Source: an archaeon
GTDB lineage: Archaea > Micrarchaeota > Micrarchaeia > Norongarragalinales > SBBD01
Direction of reading: 5' to 3'
Assembly: GCA_005239845.1 (NCBI GenBank)
Contig: SBBD01000139.1
Span: forward strand, 1-14,046
Length of the DNA: 14,046 nt
Position 1 is the stretch's first letter; every line of letters starts with the position of its first letter. A program made the position numbers and the translations under genes. Positions 1 through 7,305 of this stretch are shown in pieces. Under the pieces are notes generated by a model, which saw nothing but the letters and a program-made list of their open reading frames with translations, was not told the DNA's origin and made no database searches.

Positions 1-469
1 CGAACTGCGCGACGGACTTCAGGAGGCGCACGCTTTCCGCCTCGTTTTCGGGAGCGGAAGATGGGCTCGGCGCCGTAGAGCCCACCGTTTTTTCTACAAC
101 CGTCTTGGGAGCTTCTTCTGTTTTGGGGAGGGCGTGCGCCTCGAAATCGGACAGGGACTGGATGATGGCCAAATACAACTTCTTCTCTTCCTTGGAAAGC
201 CCCGTCGAGTCCACGGAATCACTCTGGAGGTCCTTCGAGGCCTTCAGCAAGATTTTCTGCTCCCGCTTCTCCGCGATTTCCTCCAGGATTTTCTTCGCGT
301 TCTCGTACGTCTTCATGCGCTCGAGGGAAAAGTCCTGCTGCAGGGCCCGCTTCTGCTCCAGGAGCCAGAGTCCGTACGCCTCGTAATAGTCGTCCTCCAG
401 CTTGGAGAGCGCCCCGTAACTCCTTTCCTGCAGCTGCACTTTCCGCAGTGCCTCGAAACTCAGTTCCAT
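1..469 (-). CDS. GINS replication factor subunit, Gins51/Gins15-like (partial, C-terminus outside window)
   Basis: The GINS complex binds MCM helicase and the GAN/Cdc45-like nuclease at the archaeal replication fork. The visible 156 residues start MELSFEALRKVQLQER and run through helices to residue ~110. They include the typical sequence YENAKKILEEIAEKREQKIL (tyrosine, then R-x-x-K-I) and a later KEEKKLYLAII helix. A Pro/Ser/Ala-rich linker follows (about residues 115-145). At the window edge comes VRLLKSVAQF, which looks like the first strand of the small GINS B domain. A helical A domain before the B domain is the Gins51 order. The start ATG (467-469) has GGAGAG 5-10 nt upstream. The gene lies 76 bp downstream of the SPFH gene on the same strand and may also have its own promoter. 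The family call comes from motif recognition only; Gins23 is the main alternative. Confidence 0.72.
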   Translation of the reverse strand, partial: MELSFEALRKVQLQERSYGALSKLEDDYYEAYGLWLLEQKRALQQDFSLERMKTYENAKKILEEIAEKREQKILLKASKDLQSDSVDSTGLSKEEKKLYLAIIQSLSDFEAHALPKTEEAPKTVVEKTVGSTAPSPSSAPENEAESVRLLKSVAQF

Positions 470-503
470 AAACTCTCTCCACTATTATCTCGTCGGGTTT
501 CGC

Positions 504-515
504 CCCATGCATGGG
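504..515. repeat. 12-bp perfect palindrome in the GINS promoter region
   Basis: CCCATGCATGGG is a perfect palindrome. It lies about 15-25 bp downstream (minus strand) of a TTTTAA box at 527-532, so it would sit at or near the transcription start of the GINS gene, 35 bp before its ATG. This suits a dimeric repressor site but could be chance. Confidence 0.4.
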
Positions 516-526
516 TGCGCGGAAGC

Positions 527-532
527 TTAAAA
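527..532 (-). promoter_or_regulatory. Putative TATA box for the GINS gene
   Basis: On the minus strand this reads TTTTAA within the AT-rich end of the 76-bp gap after the SPFH stop. A start site 25 bp downstream would fall near 503. That leaves a leader of about 35 nt carrying the GGAGAG ribosome site. Confidence 0.35.
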
Positions 533-545
533 CAATGTATGCCCT

Positions 546-1496
546 TCAGCTTTCCTTTTCCTTCTCGTCGCCGAGGCCCGCCTGCCGGTCCATCAACTGC
601 TTCTGCTGTTTCGCATAGGCATCGACGAGCTGCCTCGCCACGTCCTCGTACTCGCCCTTGCCGCCCATCTTCGAGGAAAGCAGGTTCGCCAAGCGGGAAA
701 GTTCCAGCGGAAAGATGATCTTGTTGCTCTTGCCTTCCGAAATCTTCTTGAGCGCGTCCAAATACAAATAGGACAGGGTCTTGTCGCTCATCTTGCTGGC
801 CGCCTGGTCCAACAGTTCGATGCTCACCTGCCGCGCCTCCGCCTCCGTCGTCAGCTTCGTCTTGTATTCTTTCGCGGCCCGCGCCTTGTGCCGCGCCTCC
901 ATGATGTCGGGAGGCAATTCGATGCTGACGACTTCCGCCTTCAGCACGAGAAAGCCCCAGCTTTCCTCGACTTCCTTCAGTTTGGAGAAGAGGTGCGTGT
1001 TGATGTCCTCCGTTTTCTCCATGAGCATTTCCAGCGGCATCTTGGCCACGATGTTGCGGATTTCTCCGACGAGCATGTTGGTCAGCGCCTGCTCCAGGTT
1101 CTTGACTTCCAGCACGACCTTCTTCGGGTCCGTGATGCGGATGTAGCTGATGGCATCGATTTTCACGTTGACGTTGTCCTGCGTCTCCGCCTCCTGTGGG
1201 TGCGTGTCCAGCACGCGGACCCTCAAATCAATGGGCGTGAAGCTCTCGAAGGCAGGAAAGAGGAGCACCCACCCGGGGCCGGCGACGTGCGAGAACTTCC
1301 CGAAGCGGAACACGACGCCCCGCTCGTATTCCTTGAACTCCACGAGGCGGGGGGAAAGGGAGAAGAGCACGACAACCGCCAGCCCCAACAAGATAAGAAG
1401 AAGCGGGTCGAATATCCGGAGAGAGAAGATGGCATAGGCTGCCCCGACGACGATTAAAAGGGCTGCCACGAACACGGCGACGGTCTTGTCCGCCAT
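546..1496 (-). CDS. SPFH/band-7 (stomatin/prohibitin-type) membrane protein
   Basis: This 316-residue protein has two hydrophobic segments at the N-terminus (about residues 5-25 and 29-48), followed by an SPFH domain (about 52-220). The domain start is typical: EYERGVVFRFGKF, then GPGWVLLFP. It ends in a helical, Ala/Glu-rich stretch around KARAAKEYKTKLTTEAEAR and a stomatin-like ISEGKSNKIIFPLE segment near residue 255. Band-7 proteins form membrane-bound oligomeric rings and often regulate membrane proteases. The usual NfeD partner and its adjacent ClpP-like protease are not next to it here. The gene starts 19 nt after the FKBP stop on the same strand, so the two are probably cotranscribed. 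Upstream of the ATG only a weak AGGGA is visible. The family call is secure; the substrate or partner is unknown. Confidence 0.9.
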   Translation of the reverse strand: MADKTVAVFVAALLIVVGAAYAIFSLRIFDPLLLILLGLAVVVLFSLSPRLVEFKEYERGVVFRFGKFSHVAGPGWVLLFPAFESFTPIDLRVRVLDTHPQEAETQDNVNVKIDAISYIRITDPKKVVLEVKNLEQALTNMLVGEIRNIVAKMPLEMLMEKTEDINTHLFSKLKEVEESWGFLVLKAEVVSIELPPDIMEARHKARAAKEYKTKLTTEAEARQVSIELLDQAASKMSDKTLSYLYLDALKKISEGKSNKIIFPLELSRLANLLSSKMGGKGEYEDVARQLVDAYAKQQKQLMDRQAGLGDEKEKES

Positions 1497-1515
1497 AACG
1501 CTTTTCCCTGAAACC

Positions 1516-2181
1516 TCACTTGGTGAACTCTTCCTTCCATACTACTTTCGTGATTTCGGGAATATAAAGCAACGCCTTCTGAACCACGGCGTACTTCGCG
1601 GAAAGATAATCGGCGTTCGGAGTAACTCCCGAGGGAACCGTAACCTCGGCCACGCCTTTCTGGAGGGAGGGATTGCCTTTCAAGACGGGGAACTCGTGGA
1701 GGAGCGCTTCCAGCTTTTCTTCGGGGGTCGTCACTTGCTTTTCTATTATAAACGAATAGAGGATGTTCTTGCCGGCGAGTTCGTGGTTGAAGTCCACGCG
1801 CACCCTTCCGCCGGAGACGCTCTGCACGCGGGCCGGATAGTCGTCCATGGTGACCGTCATGCCGGGGACAGGGTCCATGCCTTGCTCTCGGAACTTCTGC
1901 AAGGGAACGAGGCGCACCAAATCTTCCTGCCTAGGACCAAACGCCTCCGCAAAAGGAATTTTGACTTCCGTCTTCTGGTTCAATTCCGCCTTCAAGAGCG
2001 CTTCCTTGAACCCCTTCAGCAACCGCGCGTCCTTCAGGATGACGAGGGAGGGGCCGTAGGGCTTGCGCTCGTCGAACAGGTTCTCTTTTTTGGCTTCTTC
2101 CGCGTCCGTGGTCTCCGCGAGCCTCCCACCCTCTTCGCGCACGGAAAAGCTCACGTTAAGGAAATCGGTTTCCTGGATCAT
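1516..2181 (-). CDS. FKBP-type peptidyl-prolyl cis-trans isomerase, long archaeal (SlyD-like) form
   Basis: This cytoplasmic prolyl isomerase and chaperone has 221 residues from the chosen start (MIQETDFLNV). The FKBP fold is split by an insert-in-flap chaperone domain. The first FKBP part is residues ~5-88 (GPSLVILKDARLLKGFKEAL, then an IPFAEAFGPR segment). The insert is ~89-135, containing PLQKFREQG and PGMTVTM. The return strand is VRVDFNHELAGKNILYSF (~128-144). A C-terminal extension (~155-221) matches the longer archaeal form. I chose the ATG at 2179-2181 because GGGAGGAGG lies 6-7 nt upstream; an in-frame ATG at 2187 is too close to that site. The gene heads a probable operon with the SPFH gene, joining folding and membrane-quality functions. 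No signal peptide is visible. Confidence 0.88.
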   Translation of the reverse strand: MIQETDFLNVSFSVREEGGRLAETTDAEEAKKENLFDERKPYGPSLVILKDARLLKGFKEALLKAELNQKTEVKIPFAEAFGPRQEDLVRLVPLQKFREQGMDPVPGMTVTMDDYPARVQSVSGGRVRVDFNHELAGKNILYSFIIEKQVTTPEEKLEALLHEFPVLKGNPSLQKGVAEVTVPSGVTPNADYLSAKYAVVQKALLYIPEITKVVWKEEFTK

Positions 2182-2200
2182 GCCCATCCTCCTCCCTAAC

Positions 2201-2287
2201 AAAACGTTTTTAACAAGTGACCCGAATAAACGTAGTTTCTACAGTGTTGAACTCAACGAATTTAAAGGCTTTTATTGAGGGACAGCA
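2201..2287. promoter_or_regulatory. Divergent promoter region between the FKBP gene and the sequon-rich protein gene
   Basis: On the plus strand TTTAAAGG (2261-2268) lies about 25 bp before the ATG at 2288, and a GAGG (2277-2280) lies 7 nt before it. For the minus-strand FKBP gene two TATA-like stretches exist. TTTATTC (2224-2230, complement) would give a leader containing the strong GGGAGGAGG site. TTAAAAACG (2205-2213, complement) would be nearly leaderless. A 10-bp palindrome AAAACGTTTT (2201-2210) and an imperfect GTTGA-AC-TCAAC repeat (2246-2257) lie between them. Confidence 0.45.
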
Positions 2288-3556
2288 ATGAAACGCGAAA
2301 CGATTCTCAAAGGATTCGCCATCCTCATGATCGCGGGGTTTGTGATCGAAATCGTCATGATTGCCCTTCCGGGGCAAGGAGGATTCCCGGAGACCATCGT
2401 TACCCCCACGGCCACCGCCGTTCCCCAAACCGAGTTTACGGGCTCTGCTTTGGCCAACGCCACGATCCAGCAAATGGCCCAGCGCCTGCTCGCCCGCTGC
2501 AACACCACGGAAAGCGTGTCCCAAGAACTGCGGAACGTGCCAAACGTCACGAACGCCGTGCAGGACCAGCGCAGCCAACTCATCGATATTTCCCTCTCGG
2601 AAAATGCCAGCATTCCGGGCACGCTGGAAATGCTTCGGGAAACGTTATCCCCTTACTGCGATCCCTTCTTCCTGCAGCAAGCCTTCGTCACGTTCCCGGG
2701 AGACGTAACGTTTGCGCCCTTCGCCAACGGGACGCAAAACCGGACGTTCAGCGGAAAGACGCTGGCGTGCGAAAAAAATTCCGCCTACTGCTTCGTCTTC
2801 GTCCTGCCTTCGCACCGAGTGGGAGACATCGCTGTCTTGGACGTGGCCGGGCGTTTTGTAGGAAGCGTTGCCTCGCGCCTCTTCGGACAAGAGCAAATCG
2901 ATGCCGGCTTTGAAATCCGGAGCGTTGCCGCAGAGGCACGGGTGTCTTTCCTGGAGAACCGCGGACAAGCCGAGGCAACGCTGCCGTGGGAGAACCGGAA
3001 CGTGAACCTTACAAGGCTCTATGGCGAGCTGTTCGAGCGGGCGGAGTTCCAGGATGAAACCGACTACCGGCCGGCGTCCTACGTCAACGTGAGCGGAAAC
3101 CTCGGCAACGAAACCCTCGAGCAGCTGAAGAACCTCTCCTTCGTCATGGATCTGAGCTACGACAACGAAAGCACGTATCTTTTCGTTGCAGACAACCTCA
3201 CCAACCGCTCTGAGGTGCTGCAAGCCCTGCAGCGTCTTGAAATCAACGGGTCTCGCGTGTCCTTCCCCACTTCGGGGTTTGGAATCATCGTCATCTACAG
3301 GGACTTGAACCAAACGGTTCGGTTCTTGGAGAGCCGGCTGGATGCACCGGTAGGGTTCCAACGTTTTGCCTACGTCCGGTTCCTGGACCCGGGGAAAGTA
3401 GCGGGCGATTTGAGGGCGTTGTGGAAGGACAAGGACGAGGCGTTCCCCGTGCTCGTGTCCTTGAGCGTGAACTCGACAGCGCAATTGAACGTCACCGTCA
3501 CGGCCGCCGTCCAGTACGGGGAAGTCACGGAAGCAATCGTACGGCTCGCGGAATGA
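2288..3556 (+). CDS. Exported, membrane-anchored protein with 17 N-glycosylation sequons, function unknown
   Basis: I do not recognise a family in this 422-residue protein. Residues ~8-28 form one hydrophobic helix after a basic MKRETILK start, an uncleaved signal anchor or signal peptide. A Thr/Pro-rich spacer follows (~33-48). The rest is predicted to lie outside the cell. Seventeen N-x-S/T sequons run along the chain, as expected for a heavily N-glycosylated archaeal surface protein. Only four cysteines occur (71, 124, 161, 168), which fits two disulfides. Two similar C-terminal stretches, one near YVNVSGNLGNETLEQLKNLS and one near YVRFLDPGKVAGDLRALW, may be a duplicated alpha/beta unit. 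A TATA box 25 bp upstream suggests transcription starts at this gene. After the TGA the same frame stays open for 34 more codons to 3661, so the original C-terminus may lie further downstream. Confidence 0.75.
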   Translation: MKRETILKGFAILMIAGFVIEIVMIALPGQGGFPETIVTPTATAVPQTEFTGSALANATIQQMAQRLLARCNTTESVSQELRNVPNVTNAVQDQRSQLIDISLSENASIPGTLEMLRETLSPYCDPFFLQQAFVTFPGDVTFAPFANGTQNRTFSGKTLACEKNSAYCFVFVLPSHRVGDIAVLDVAGRFVGSVASRLFGQEQIDAGFEIRSVAAEARVSFLENRGQAEATLPWENRNVNLTRLYGELFERAEFQDETDYRPASYVNVSGNLGNETLEQLKNLSFVMDLSYDNESTYLFVADNLTNRSEVLQALQRLEINGSRVSFPTSGFGIIVIYRDLNQTVRFLESRLDAPVGFQRFAYVRFLDPGKVAGDLRALWKDKDEAFPVLVSLSVNSTAQLNVTVTAAVQYGEVTEAIVRLAE

Positions 3557-3661
3557 CGCGTTCGAGGAAGGAAAGTCCTACCGGCCATCGTGTTGCCGGA
3601 ACTCGTGAAAAAGTACGGCATTCAGACGGCGGTCTGCAGCGGGAACGGGGATTCGAAGTAA
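3557..3661 (+). other. In-frame coding-like extension after the TGA stop of the sequon-rich protein
   Basis: After the TGA at 3554-3556 the same frame continues for 34 codons to a TAA at 3659-3661, six bases before the MFS start. The translation includes KVLPAIVLPELVKKYGIQTA. By hand count about three quarters of third positions are G or C, against under half of second positions, the pattern of the neighbouring genes. It could be the remnant of a longer gene cut by a nonsense change, a readthrough tail, or chance. Confidence 0.35.
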
Positions 3662-3667
3662 GATAGC

Positions 3668-4827
3668 ATGAAGTTCCTGAACGACGTTCCGAAAAACGTG
3701 CTTGCGCTCGGCTTCGTGAGCCTGCTAACCGACATCAGCGGCGAAATGGTGTTTTCCGTCCTGCCCCTCTTCATGGCCAACGTGTTGCTGATAGACAAGG
3801 CGCTCATCGGGCTCATCGAAGGAACAGCCCACAGCGGGGCCAACGTCGTCAAGCTCTTTTCCGGGTACTGGTCCGACAAGCTCCGCAGGCGCAAGTCCCT
3901 GGTATTCGCAGGCTACCTGCTATCCGCTGTCATGCGGCCCTTTTTCGCCTTCGCTTCCTTTTGGCACGAAGTCCTATTCGTACGGGTCGTGGAACGCTTG
4001 GGGAAAGGCATCCGTGATGCGCCCCGCGACGCCCTCATCGCAAGCTCGACGAACGAAAAAAACCGGGGCAAGAATTTCGGCCTGCACCGCGCCATGGACA
4101 CGGTGGGCGCCATCCTGGGTCCGGCCCTCGCGTTCCTGCTGCTGGCCGTTACCTCGAACGACTATCCTTTCTTGTTCTGGGTCTCGCTCGTTCCCGCCCT
4201 CCTCGCCCTCGCCGTGCTCTACGTTTTCGTGAAAGAGAAAGAACCCAAAAAACACGGGGGCAAGGAGGAATTCACCTTTTCCTTGGTGTGGAAACGCTTT
4301 TCCCCCGAATACAAGCATTTTCTTTTGACGGTGGGCGTGTTTTACTTCGGCAATTTCTCGATCGCGTTCTTCCTCTTGAAGGCGAACGACTTGGGGTGGC
4401 GGCCGCGTTAATTCCTCTCGCGTACCTTACCTACAACTTGTTTTACGCCATCGCGGCCATTCCGTTCGGAAGCTGGTCGGACAAGATCGGGAGGAAAAAA
4501 GTGCTTGGAGTCGGGTACGGGGCCTTCGCGCTCACCTGTATCGGGTTTGTTTTCGTCTCCCAGCTTTGGGCCGTCTGGGTGTTGTTTGCCCTCTACGGAG
4601 TGTTCAAGGCCGCCGTGGAGACGGTTCAGCGTGCGTACGCTTCGGAGATGGTGCAGGAAAACGTACGGGGAACGGCGCTCGGGGCCTATAACGCCATCGT
4701 GGGGCTTGCGCTTCTTCCGGCCAGCGTCCTCGCCGGGATCCTGTGGAGCCTTTACGGTTCCAGCGCCACGTTCGCGTTCGGGGCCAGTACGGGAATCGCG
4801 GCGGTGCTCCTTCTTTCAAGAAAATAA
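3668..4827 (+). pseudogene. MFS transporter, full length but interrupted by a one-base frameshift
   Basis: This is a major-facilitator permease of about 386 residues if one base is restored. The first reading frame runs from 3668 to a TAA at 4411. It holds TM helices 1-7, the loop 2-3 motif GYWSDKLRRRK and the segment GKGIRDAPRDALIASS. The second frame resumes at the GGGG run (4393-4396) and continues to the TAA at 4825-4827. It holds the remaining helices and the second-half motif GSWSDKIGRKK. Five Gs instead of four would join LLKANDLG directly to VAAALIPLAYL, so a single G is missing. Both halves keep intact motifs and no other stops. This suggests a very recent lesion, a sequencing error in a homopolymer, or recoding. 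There is no clear ribosome site before the ATG. The transported substrate cannot be read from the sequence. Confidence 0.85.
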
Positions 4828-4852
4828 AATAAGTGCGCATCTGGCCGAGAGA

Positions 4853-4862
4853 ATAAAAAAAG
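4853..4862 (-). terminator. T-tract terminator after the S16 protease gene
   Basis: On the minus strand CTTTTTTTAT begins 14 nt after the protease stop codon. Archaeal termination typically uses such U-rich tracts without a required hairpin. It lies in the 49-bp gap between the converging MFS and protease genes. Confidence 0.45.
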
Positions 4863-4876
4863 TAAGGCCGCCCGCG

Positions 4877-6868
4877 TCAGCGCCGCTTTCCAGGCTTGCG
4901 AAGAAGGGACGATTTCTTTTCCCGCGCGAAGCCAGCCAGGCTCCGGTAAGGAACCGGCTTTACATTTTTCTCCTCTTGCAGCAACGTTTCATACTTTTCC
5001 TTCAAGTGGCGATAGGTCTGCTCGCTGATCTTGCCTTCCAGCAACAACGCCTCCGCGCGTTCCAAACGCCTTGCATAATCACCCGCCTTTCCTCGCATCA
5101 TACGAGGCTTGCGCCATTGAAGGTAGGTTACTAACGCGGCCAACAGGACAACGAGGGCAATAATGCTAAACACGATAATGTTTCTTCCCTCATCCGGTTC
5201 AGGAGCGGAAGACACCTCCACGTTCAATGGTCTTTGAGGGACGGCAGTGGAAGGCGAGGCAGACGGGGAAGGCAGAGGCTTTGAGAACGCTTCCTGCACT
5301 TCTCGGTGCAATTCCTCCAAGCCTTCCGCAAGATAGAACATTTTGGCTGCGTTGATGAGTGGCGAAAGGTCCTGGGTGCGGTTGGCCTCTTGTACGTAAT
5401 AGCGGCCGTGGTCGAAATACAGCGAGGCCCACGGCGAGGAAAAGTTTTGGGGAGCAAGGCAAGAGGAAAGGTTTCCTTCGCACAACTCCGCAAACAGCTC
5501 GGCATACGTCTTGTCGTAGGCTAACGCGTTGGCCTGCGCGTACTTCGTGACGAACTGCGCGTTGAAGGCAGCCGCCAGGTAGTCCGCGTTCTGGAAGGCC
5601 TGGCGCGAGCTCTGCAAGTGCTCCAGGCCCTCGTCGTCCAGGCTTCCCTCAATGCGGAGCTGTTCCGCCTCGTCCAGGTAGGCTTCCGCAAGGCGGCGCA
5701 CCGAAAGCTCATTGAAAGGAGTTCCCATGGAAGCGTTTGCGATGGCGTTCAACTGGCGGGAAGCGTCCAGCCAGCTCCGCGCGAGCGAAAGGTCCTCCAG
5801 CAAGAAGTCGGGCGGCGCAACAGGGGCGCGTTCTTGAACGGCCTGCAGGCGCTCTTTCGCCCAATAAAAGCGTATTTTTGATGCCGCGTACCATTCCCAA
5901 CTTTCTTTCTTTGGAGTAGCGAAGTCAAGGCCATCAGCGGATTGCTTTAGTTCAGCCAGTTGGTCGCGGACTTCCTTGCGGCTTTGGTTCACGTGCTTCA
6001 ATTCATCCAGCGTGATCTGCACCAAGAAAGCCGTGTTCGCGGAAGAGTATAGATAGCCTTTTTCCAGCAGCGTCCTGGAAAGGTTGAGGGACTCCCGCAA
6101 GCGCGCTCGCACCAAGGAATTGGATTCGCCGGAGAGGGCTTGGACCCCTTCTTCCGACTTTTCCAGCATGTTTTCCGTCAACGACTTCAAGGGAAGCATG
6201 GAGGCCGTTGGCTTTAAGGAAACCAGGGAAAGCGGGGGAACCTTTTTTTCCGGGACCACGAGCTTCTCTCCTGAGGAAGTGTTGAACGCATAATAGAGGA
6301 GCTCGTCCGCGGTCTCCACTTCCACGACCTGCAGGCCCCACTTTTCTTGGGCGTACGTGTTCAAGTCCACGCCGTTCTGCACGGACTGGCCCTTAGGAAC
6401 GAGGAAGACGGAGAACGTGCCGCTCTCCCCGACCGCAACCGTCTTCTCGAAAATGCCGCCCACGGGCCCAATTCTTCCGTCCCGCTGGATGGTTCCCGAA
6501 ACCGACACGTCCTTGCGAAAGGCTTTTTTCGTGAATTCGGCATACGAAAGCACGGTCAGCGCAGCGCCAGCAGAAGGGCCGTCCACGACTTCGGCAGAAG
6601 AAACGATTTTGAACAAGACGTCGTACTTCGAGCGGTTAACTCCCGCTTTCAACGCCGCAATCCGCACCGCAATTTTTTCCGATTCCTGGGTGTCCACGCC
6701 GGTAAGCGGCGTCACGGAAACGAAGACGTCCCCGTCTCCGGGAAGGGCCTGCGCCTCGATGCGCGTCATCGCCCCACGTCCATCCGATTCCAGGGCGGGA
6801 ACCAGCAAATCCGCGGCCTGCACCGCAACGAAACAGAACAGTACTACTAGTGCCCCAACGCGGTTCAT
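4877..6868 (-). CDS. Exported archaeal S16 (Lon-type) serine protease with C-terminal membrane anchor
   Basis: This 663-residue protein contains the Ser-Lys proteolytic domain of Lon without the AAA+ ATPase. An N-terminal signal sequence (~residues 3-19, GALVVLFCFVAVQA) is followed by the S16 domain (~35-195). The catalytic serine is Ser99 in VDGPSAGAALTVL. The lysine is Lys142 in GPVGGIFEKTVAVGESG. A long helical region (~230-540) with several sequons follows, then a low-complexity Ser/Pro segment near 530. One TM helix (~563-584) and a basic cytoplasmic tail with a helical LERAEALLLEGKISEQTY stretch complete the protein. The predicted topology puts the protease outside and the tail inside. 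It matches the archaeal COG1750-type predicted secreted S16 proteases. It most likely degrades or processes envelope proteins without direct ATP use. A TTTACAA box 20-26 bp upstream of the ATG allows a near-leaderless mRNA. Confidence 0.87.
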   Translation of the reverse strand: MNRVGALVVLFCFVAVQAADLLVPALESDGRGAMTRIEAQALPGDGDVFVSVTPLTGVDTQESEKIAVRIAALKAGVNRSKYDVLFKIVSSAEVVDGPSAGAALTVLSYAEFTKKAFRKDVSVSGTIQRDGRIGPVGGIFEKTVAVGESGTFSVFLVPKGQSVQNGVDLNTYAQEKWGLQVVEVETADELLYYAFNTSSGEKLVVPEKKVPPLSLVSLKPTASMLPLKSLTENMLEKSEEGVQALSGESNSLVRARLRESLNLSRTLLEKGYLYSSANTAFLVQITLDELKHVNQSRKEVRDQLAELKQSADGLDFATPKKESWEWYAASKIRFYWAKERLQAVQERAPVAPPDFLLEDLSLARSWLDASRQLNAIANASMGTPFNELSVRRLAEAYLDEAEQLRIEGSLDDEGLEHLQSSRQAFQNADYLAAAFNAQFVTKYAQANALAYDKTYAELFAELCEGNLSSCLAPQNFSSPWASLYFDHGRYYVQEANRTQDLSPLINAAKMFYLAEGLEELHREVQEAFSKPLPSPSASPSTAVPQRPLNVEVSSAPEPDEGRNIIVFSIIALVVLLAALVTYLQWRKPRMMRGKAGDYARRLERAEALLLEGKISEQTYRHLKEKYETLLQEEKNVKPVPYRSLAGFAREKKSSLLRKPGKRR

Positions 6869-6887
6869 GAAAAACCCCCAATTGCGA

Positions 6888-6894
6888 TTGTAAA
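6888..6894 (-). promoter_or_regulatory. Putative TATA box of the S16 protease gene
   Basis: TTTACAA on the minus strand lies about 23 bp (centre) before the ATG at 6868, in the 64-bp gap after the small upstream gene. The only ribosome-site candidate is a GGGGG run, so a leaderless or very short-leader mRNA is likely. Confidence 0.35.
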
Positions 6895-6932
6895 CGAAGT
6901 TTCAGCGGATTCCTAGCTCCTTCCTTTTTCTG

Positions 6933-7202
6933 TCACTTGCCCAGCTTTTTCTTGAGCGCGTGGAAGTCGGCTTCCCTCATCGCAAAGGAAAGCGTTTCGG
7001 CATTCCCGAAAGCGTCATAGTACCGCAGTTCCACGTTCACTTTTCCCATGGGCGCGGCACCCACTTTCTCGAATCCTACAACATGCGTCAACATAATTTC
7101 CGTGTTTTTCTCCCCGCGCACTTTCAGCGACTGCGCCGAAAGCTCGAGGCTTCCCGCCTTTTTAGCGAAAAACGCGCCGTACGTGTCTGCCATGCCCTTC
7201 AC
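6933..7202 (-). CDS. Small conserved-looking cytosolic protein, possibly PH-like fold
   Basis: This 89-residue protein (86 if the ATG at 7193 is used) has no signal peptide or membrane segment. It alternates short strands (GSLELSAQSLKVRG, EIMLTHVVGFEKVG, KVNVELRYYDAFGNAETLSF) and ends with an amphipathic helix (READFHALKKKLG). A small beta-barrel closed by one helix is the PH/GRAM-type arrangement. I infer this from the pattern and do not recognise a named family. A perfect palindromic TATA box centred at 7229/7230 puts the expected transcript start at or beside the GTG at 7202. That favours either a leaderless GTG start or a 9-nt leader to the ATG. No ribosome site precedes either codon. It could be cotranscribed with the S16 protease 64 bp downstream. 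Confidence 0.6.
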   Translation of the reverse strand: MKGMADTYGAFFAKKAGSLELSAQSLKVRGEKNTEIMLTHVVGFEKVGAAPMGKVNVELRYYDAFGNAETLSFAMREADFHALKKKLGK

Positions 7203-7222
7203 GCAGAGAGGTATGCACGCGC

Positions 7223-7236
7223 TCGTTTTAAAACGA
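7223..7236. promoter_or_regulatory. Palindromic TATA box (14-bp perfect palindrome)
   Basis: TCGTTTTAAAACGA is its own reverse complement and contains a TATA-type core. On minus it is placed about 27 bp before the GTG at 7202, fitting leaderless transcription of the small gene. On plus there is no start codon at that spacing. The symmetry could also make it a repressor site. Confidence 0.45.
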
Positions 7237-7305
7237 TTTCGTTTTGTTTCCGAAGAAAAACATGCAACAAAAAAACAAGCTTCGACCCGCCGGCCTTCCG
7301 AAACC

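Noticed and set aside
3554..3556. TGA as a selenocysteine codon
   Set aside because: Archaeal selenocysteine use is confined to a few lineages, no SECIS-like structure was noticed, and the surrounding sequence has no redox motif.
3421..3666. Plus-strand frame at the end of the sequon-rich gene, with an ATGA overlap at 3553
   Set aside because: The translation is Arg/Gly-rich and shadow-like. The other frame, in phase with the upstream gene, looks more protein-like.
4393..4411. Programmed frameshift in the MFS gene as the default explanation
   Set aside because: A GGGG run with no slippery heptamer or evident downstream structure is more simply a lesion or sequencing error. Kept only as a possibility.
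6347..6893. Plus-strand frames opposite the S16 protease N-terminus
   Set aside because: They lie across the catalytic domain of a well-supported gene and show no family features.
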